DNA of 64,000 nt from Paracidovorax oryzae ATCC 19882 (GTDB taxonomy: Bacteria; Pseudomonadota; Gammaproteobacteria; Burkholderiales; Burkholderiaceae_C). Numbering within the stretch: the first letter of the stretch is position 1; each line of letters opens with the position of its first letter. The notes beneath the pieces are model-generated. The model saw nothing but the letters and a program-made list of their open reading frames with translations. It was not told the DNA's origin and did no database searches. A program made the position numbers and the translations under genes. The stretch spans positions 1 to 64,000 of the forward strand of contig NZ_JMKU01000024.1 of NCBI RefSeq assembly GCF_000687165.1. The letters are read 5' to 3'. Of the stretch, positions 60,358 through 64,000 are shown piece by piece.

Positions 60358-61281
60358 TTACCGCTCCCCCTTGCGATACGGTTTCATCAGCGCCTGCGGA
60401 TACGCCGCCTTGCGGGCCACCAGCACCAGCGCCAGGATGGACAGCAGGTAGGGCAGCATCAGATACATCTGATAGGGCAGCCAGGCGTCGCCGGCCTGCT
60501 GCAGGCGCAGCTGCAGCGCATCGAAGAACGCGAACAGCAGCGCGCCCAGCAGTGCCTTGCCGGGCCGCCACGAGGCGAACACGACCAGGGCCACGCAGAT
60601 CCAGCCGCGGCCGTTGACCATGTTGAAGAAGAAGGCATTGAACGCCGAGAGCGTAAGGAAGCTGCCCGCCACGCCCATGAGGGCCGAACCCGCGACGATC
60701 GCTCCCGTGCGCGTGGCCGCCACGGAAATCCCCTGGCCTTCGGCCGCCTGCGGGTTCTCGCCGACCATGCGCACCGCCAGGCCCAGCGGCGTGCGGTAGA
60801 GCGCCCAGGCGAGCAGCGGCGCCAGCAGCAGGGCGAGCAGCGTGAGCGGCGTCTGCGCTGAAAGAATCGGCAAGCCCAGCCATTCCATCGGCGCGAACGG
60901 CGCGATGGTGGGCGGCGTGTTCACCTTGGGGAAGCCGACGCGGTAGCCGTAGTAGCTGAGCGCCGTGGCCAGCAGCGTGATGCCGAGCCCGGAGACGTGC
61001 TGCGACAGCGCAAGGCCCACGGTGAGCCAGGCATGCAACAGCCCGAACACCGCGCCCGTGAGCGCCGCCACCGCCACACCGGTCCACAGGCCATGTCCCG
61101 CATACACGGTGAGCCAGCCGGTGAAGGCCCCCGCCACCATGATCCCTTCGATGCCCAGGTTCAGCACGCCTGCGCGCTCGCACAGCAGCACGCCCAGCGT
61201 GCCGAGGATGAGGGGCGTGGCCACGCGCAGCGTCGCGATCCAGAAGGCCGGATTGGCCAGGATGTCGAGCAGCTCGGTCAT
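60358..61281 (-). CDS. Nucleoside-type ABC transporter, permease 2
   Basis: The product is 307 residues with about eight hydrophobic segments. The BPD_transp_2 motifs are ERAGVLNLGIEGIMVAGAF at the start and VRMVGENPQAAEGQGISV in the cytoplasmic coupling loop. These match the YufQ/NupC-type permease of nucleoside and purine uptake systems. ATG 61281 overlaps the stop of the preceding permease gene (ATGA), so translation is coupled. It is the last gene of the importer operon. Confidence 0.92.
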   Translation of the reverse strand: MTELLDILANPAFWIATLRVATPLILGTLGVLLCERAGVLNLGIEGIMVAGAFTGWLTVYAGHGLWTGVAVAALTGAVFGLLHAWLTVGLALSQHVSGLGITLLATALSYYGYRVGFPKVNTPPTIAPFAPMEWLGLPILSAQTPLTLLALLLAPLLAWALYRTPLGLAVRMVGENPQAAEGQGISVAATRTGAIVAGSALMGVAGSFLTLSAFNAFFFNMVNGRGWICVALVVFASWRPGKALLGALLFAFFDALQLRLQQAGDAWLPYQMYLMLPYLLSILALVLVARKAAYPQALMKPYRKGER

Positions 61282-62339
61282 TTCCACCTGATCCGGTACT
61301 GGGCCAGCAGCCCCGCCACCAGCACCGCGATCAGCGAGGCGGCGACGATCACGTCGGCGATGTAGGTGGGCACGCCGATGGCGCGACTCATGCTGTCGGC
61401 GCCCACCAGCACGCCGGCCACGAAGACGGCCGCCGCCACCACGCCCAGCGGATGCAGTCCGGCCAGCATGGCGATCACGATGCCGCTGTAGCCGTAGCCC
61501 GGCGACATGTCGAGCGTCACATAGCTCGTGCGGCCCGCGACCTCGATCGCGCCGGCCAGCCCCGCCAGGCCGCCCGAGAGCAGGGCCACCAGCACCACCG
61601 TGCGCGTGACCGGCACGCCCGCGAACGCCGCGGCCCGCGGGTTGGCACCGGCCGCGCGGATGTCGAAGCCCGGCACCGTGCGCGCCAGCAGTGCCCAGAG
61701 CAGCACGGCCAGCCCCACGGCGAACAGCAGGCCGGTGTGCAGGCGCGAGCCCGGCACCAGCCGCGACAGCTCCAGGTCGCCCTGCAGCGCCACGCTCTGC
61801 GGCCAGCCCAGTGCCAGCGGATCTTTCATGGGGCCGTCGAGCAGGGCCGAGACCAGCAGCAGCATCACGAAATTGAGCAGCAGCGTGGTCACCACCTCGT
61901 CCACGCCGAGCCGCGCCTTCATCAGCGCCGGGCCCAGCAGCAGCGCGGCGCCGGCCAGTGCTGCCGCCAGCATCATCAGCGGGAACAGCACCCAGGGCGA
62001 CCATTCCAGCCCCGTGCCGCCATGCATGCCGCCCACGGCCACGGCAGCGATCGCGCCCGCGTAAAGCTGCCCTTCGGCACCGATGTTGAAGAGGCGCGCG
62101 CGGAAGGCCACGGCCGCGGCGAGCCCGGTCAGGATCAGCGGCGTGGCGCGCGTGAGTGTTTCGGTGAGCGCGAAGACGGAGCCGAACGCGCCCTGCGCCA
62201 GCAGCGCGTAGGTGCGGCCCACGGGGGCGCCCGCCCACAGCACCAGCAGCGCGGAGACGAGCAGCGTGAAGGCCACGGCGCCGATGGGCGCGGCGACATA
62301 GGCTGCGGCGGAAGTGCGGTGGCGTTTTTCGAGTCTCAT
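61278..62339 (-). CDS. Nucleoside-type ABC transporter, permease 1
   Basis: The product is 353 residues with nine or so hydrophobic segments. The motif FRARLFNIGAEGQLYAGAI and the coupling loop DIRAAGANPRAAAFAGVPV are those of the YufP-type permease. It pairs with permease 2 to form the channel. Both ends overlap neighbours by 4 bp (ATGA at 61278-61281 and 62336-62339), which fits equal expression of the subunits. Confidence 0.92.
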   Translation of the reverse strand: MRLEKRHRTSAAAYVAAPIGAVAFTLLVSALLVLWAGAPVGRTYALLAQGAFGSVFALTETLTRATPLILTGLAAAVAFRARLFNIGAEGQLYAGAIAAVAVGGMHGGTGLEWSPWVLFPLMMLAAALAGAALLLGPALMKARLGVDEVVTTLLLNFVMLLLVSALLDGPMKDPLALGWPQSVALQGDLELSRLVPGSRLHTGLLFAVGLAVLLWALLARTVPGFDIRAAGANPRAAAFAGVPVTRTVVLVALLSGGLAGLAGAIEVAGRTSYVTLDMSPGYGYSGIVIAMLAGLHPLGVVAAAVFVAGVLVGADSMSRAIGVPTYIADVIVAASLIAVLVAGLLAQYRIRWK

Positions 62340-63922
62340 GGGGTTTTCGGTGCGTGGCCCGCGCCAGCGCCTTCGCCAGCCATGGCCAGGCCGATGGCCT
62401 CGCGCGTCCATTGCCCGGCAGGCAGCGCTTCGGTCAGGTGTCCGCCATGCATCACCGCCACGCGGTCGCCCAGCTGCAGCACCTCGTCCAGGTCGTCGGA
62501 GATGAGCAGCACGGCCGCGCCCGCGTCGCGCGCGGCGATGAGTTGCTGCTGCACGAAGGTGACGGCGCCGATGTCCAGGCCCCAGGTGGGCTGGTGGGCG
62601 ACGATGAGCCGCGGAGATTCGGGATCGTGTGGACCGGGCGACAGCAGCGCCCGCCCGAGGATCAGCTTCTGCATGTTGCCGCCCGACAGCGAGCGCGCCG
62701 GCACGTCGGGCCCGCCGCCGCGCACATCGAAGGTCTCGGCCACGCGGCGCGCATGCTGGCGTGCGGCGCGGCGCTTGATCCAGCCGGCGGTGAACCAGGG
62801 ATGCGAGAACCAGCGGCTGCCCAGGCGTTCGGAGACGGCGTTCTCCCACACCGGCAGGTCGCCCACCACGCCCACGGCATGGCGGTCTTCCGGGATGCGG
62901 GCCACGCCCTGCGCGACCAGACGCTGGGGCTGGGCGGGCAGTGGCCGGCCCTGCAGCAGGGCGCTGCCCCGCGTGGGCACGCGCACGCCGCACAGCACGT
63001 CGGCCAGCGCCACCTGGCCATTGCCCGACACGCCTGCGATGGCGGTGATCTCGCCCGCGCGCAGCGTGAGGTGCACGCCGTGCAGCGCATCGCGCCCGCC
63101 GGCGGTATGGACATCGTCGAGAGTGCAGACGGCCTCGCCGACCCGGCGCGCGGGGCGGCGCTCGGCGCGCTCGACGGCATGGCCCACCATCCACTGCGCG
63201 AGCTGCGCCTGCGTGGTGCCCTGTGCGGGGGCCTCGGCCACCAGCCGGCCCTGGCGCAGCACGGCCACGCGGTGCGACACGCGCAGCACCTCGCCGAGCT
63301 TGTGGCTGATGAAGATGATGGACAGCCCCTCGGCCACCATCTGCGAAAGGGTATCGAAGAGCGCCTCGCTCTCCTGCGGCGTGAGCACGGCCGTGGGCTC
63401 GTCCAGGATCAGGATGCGCGCGCCGCGGTAGAGCGCCTTGAGGATCTCCACGCGCTGGCGCTCGCCCACGGAAAGATCGCCCACGCGGGCGTCGGGCACC
63501 ACGGGCAGGCCGAAGCGCCGCGACACCTCCTGCAGCCGGGCGCGCGCGGCGCCGCGGCGCGAAAACGGCTGCCACAGCGGCTCGCTGCCCAGCAGCACGT
63601 TGTCCAGCACGCTCAAATTGTCGGCCAGCGTGAAATGCTGGTGCACCATGCCGATGCCCGCCGCCAGCGCCGCGCGCGGCTGGCCCGGTGGCAGCGGCCG
63701 ACCGAACGCCTCGATGTCGCCCGCGTCCGCCACGTAGTGCCCGAACAGGATGGACATCAGCGTGGACTTGCCCGCGCCGTTCTCGCCCAGCAGCGCGAGC
63801 ACTTCGCCGCGCGCGAGCGTGAGCGAGATGCCGTCGTTGGCCACCAGGCTGCCGAAGCGCTTGGTGATGCCGGCGAGGCGCAGCACGGGGTCCGGCGCAA
63901 TGGCCGGTGGTGGTGCGGACAT
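62336..63922 (-). CDS. Nucleoside-type ABC transporter, dual ATP-binding protein
   Basis: The product is 528 residues with two NBDs. NBD1 has Walker A GENGAGKS at 46-53, signature LSVGERQRVEI and Walker B ILILDEPTAVL. NBD2 has a degenerate Walker A (GVSGNGQVALADVL, without GKS), signature SLSGGNMQKLILG, and a Walker B-like LIVAHQPTWGLD in which the usual catalytic Glu is replaced by His-Gln. Such an impaired second domain is normal for the RbsA/YufO group. The upstream neighbour is the BMP-type binding protein. Confidence 0.93.
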   Translation of the reverse strand: MSAPPPAIAPDPVLRLAGITKRFGSLVANDGISLTLARGEVLALLGENGAGKSTLMSILFGHYVADAGDIEAFGRPLPPGQPRAALAAGIGMVHQHFTLADNLSVLDNVLLGSEPLWQPFSRRGAARARLQEVSRRFGLPVVPDARVGDLSVGERQRVEILKALYRGARILILDEPTAVLTPQESEALFDTLSQMVAEGLSIIFISHKLGEVLRVSHRVAVLRQGRLVAEAPAQGTTQAQLAQWMVGHAVERAERRPARRVGEAVCTLDDVHTAGGRDALHGVHLTLRAGEITAIAGVSGNGQVALADVLCGVRVPTRGSALLQGRPLPAQPQRLVAQGVARIPEDRHAVGVVGDLPVWENAVSERLGSRWFSHPWFTAGWIKRRAARQHARRVAETFDVRGGGPDVPARSLSGGNMQKLILGRALLSPGPHDPESPRLIVAHQPTWGLDIGAVTFVQQQLIAARDAGAAVLLISDDLDEVLQLGDRVAVMHGGHLTEALPAGQWTREAIGLAMAGEGAGAGHAPKTP

Positions 63923-63943
63923 GGGTGAGGGCGGGCCGCCGCC

Positions 63944-64000
63944 TTACTTCGCCGTGGACTTCGGCTGGCTGTCGTCCACCTTCACGGTGAACTTGCCGGC
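63944..64000 (-). CDS. BMP-family nucleoside-binding lipoprotein, C-terminal end (cut by window edge)
   Basis: Only the last 18 codons are in the window (GKFTVKVDDSQPKSTAK then TAA). Position directly upstream of the dual ATPase gene and the short basic tail fit a BMP/Med-type substrate-binding protein, which is the expected first gene of this importer. The rest of the protein lies outside the window, so the call rests mainly on context. Confidence 0.6.
   Translation of the reverse strand, partial: AGKFTVKVDDSQPKSTAK

Overview
The window is GC-rich chromosomal DNA of a betaproteobacterium, most likely a Comamonadaceae member close to Acidovorax/Paracidovorax. This rests on gene content and order (odhA-odhB-lpdA-zapE, dnaE, clpS-clpA, yejABEF), on codon bias, and on a dispersed intergenic repeat of the type I associate with these genomes. 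It is inference; no database was searched.

Region 1 (1-3.5 kb) is accessory DNA. It holds the end of an IS5-type transposase, a three-gene minus-strand cassette (a PLD-like protein, a four-TM membrane protein and a DUF4747-type protein), and a truncated tyrosine recombinase. All of this abuts the 3' end of a tRNA-Ser(GGA) gene, so it looks like the remnant of a tRNA-targeted island with a defence-like cargo.

Region 2 (3.5-18.9 kb) is core genome. It has an SPFH/NfeD pair, a large PLP-dependent Orn/Lys/Arg decarboxylase, a secreted fasciclin protein, fabI, the yejABEF peptide importer, a PAS-GGDEF diguanylate cyclase and an AI-2E family membrane protein.

Region 3 (19-38 kb) is also core genome. 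It has the 2-oxoglutarate dehydrogenase operon (odhA, odhB, lpdA), zapE, a coiled-coil exported protein, a PP2C phosphatase, a DinG/YoaA helicase converging on and overlapping bamD, dnaE, clpS and clpA.

Region 4 (38-49.8 kb) starts with a hydrolase/AraC pair, a lytic transglycosylase, sbcB and a sirtuin. It then has an ethanol/acetaldehyde oxidation module: a sigma-54 activator of AcoR type converges on an operon of aldehyde dehydrogenase, adhP, a DUF779 protein and a small membrane protein. A clear -24/-12 promoter and repeated TGTTCCAT half-sites lie upstream of that operon.

Region 5 (49.8-57 kb) is the least understood. A tight operon carries a J-domain protein and three unrecognised proteins, followed by an AraC regulator and a LysE-type exporter. 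Next come two small unrecognised proteins that share a ribosome-binding leader, divergent from a winged-helix/TPR regulator across an AT-rich intergenic stretch.

Region 6 (57-64 kb) centres on nucleobase/nucleoside salvage: a CodA-like deaminase and an ABC importer (two permeases, a dual ATPase, and the tail of a BMP-type binding protein). A DUF4230-like protein, a VOC protein and a GNAT acetyltransferase lie between them.
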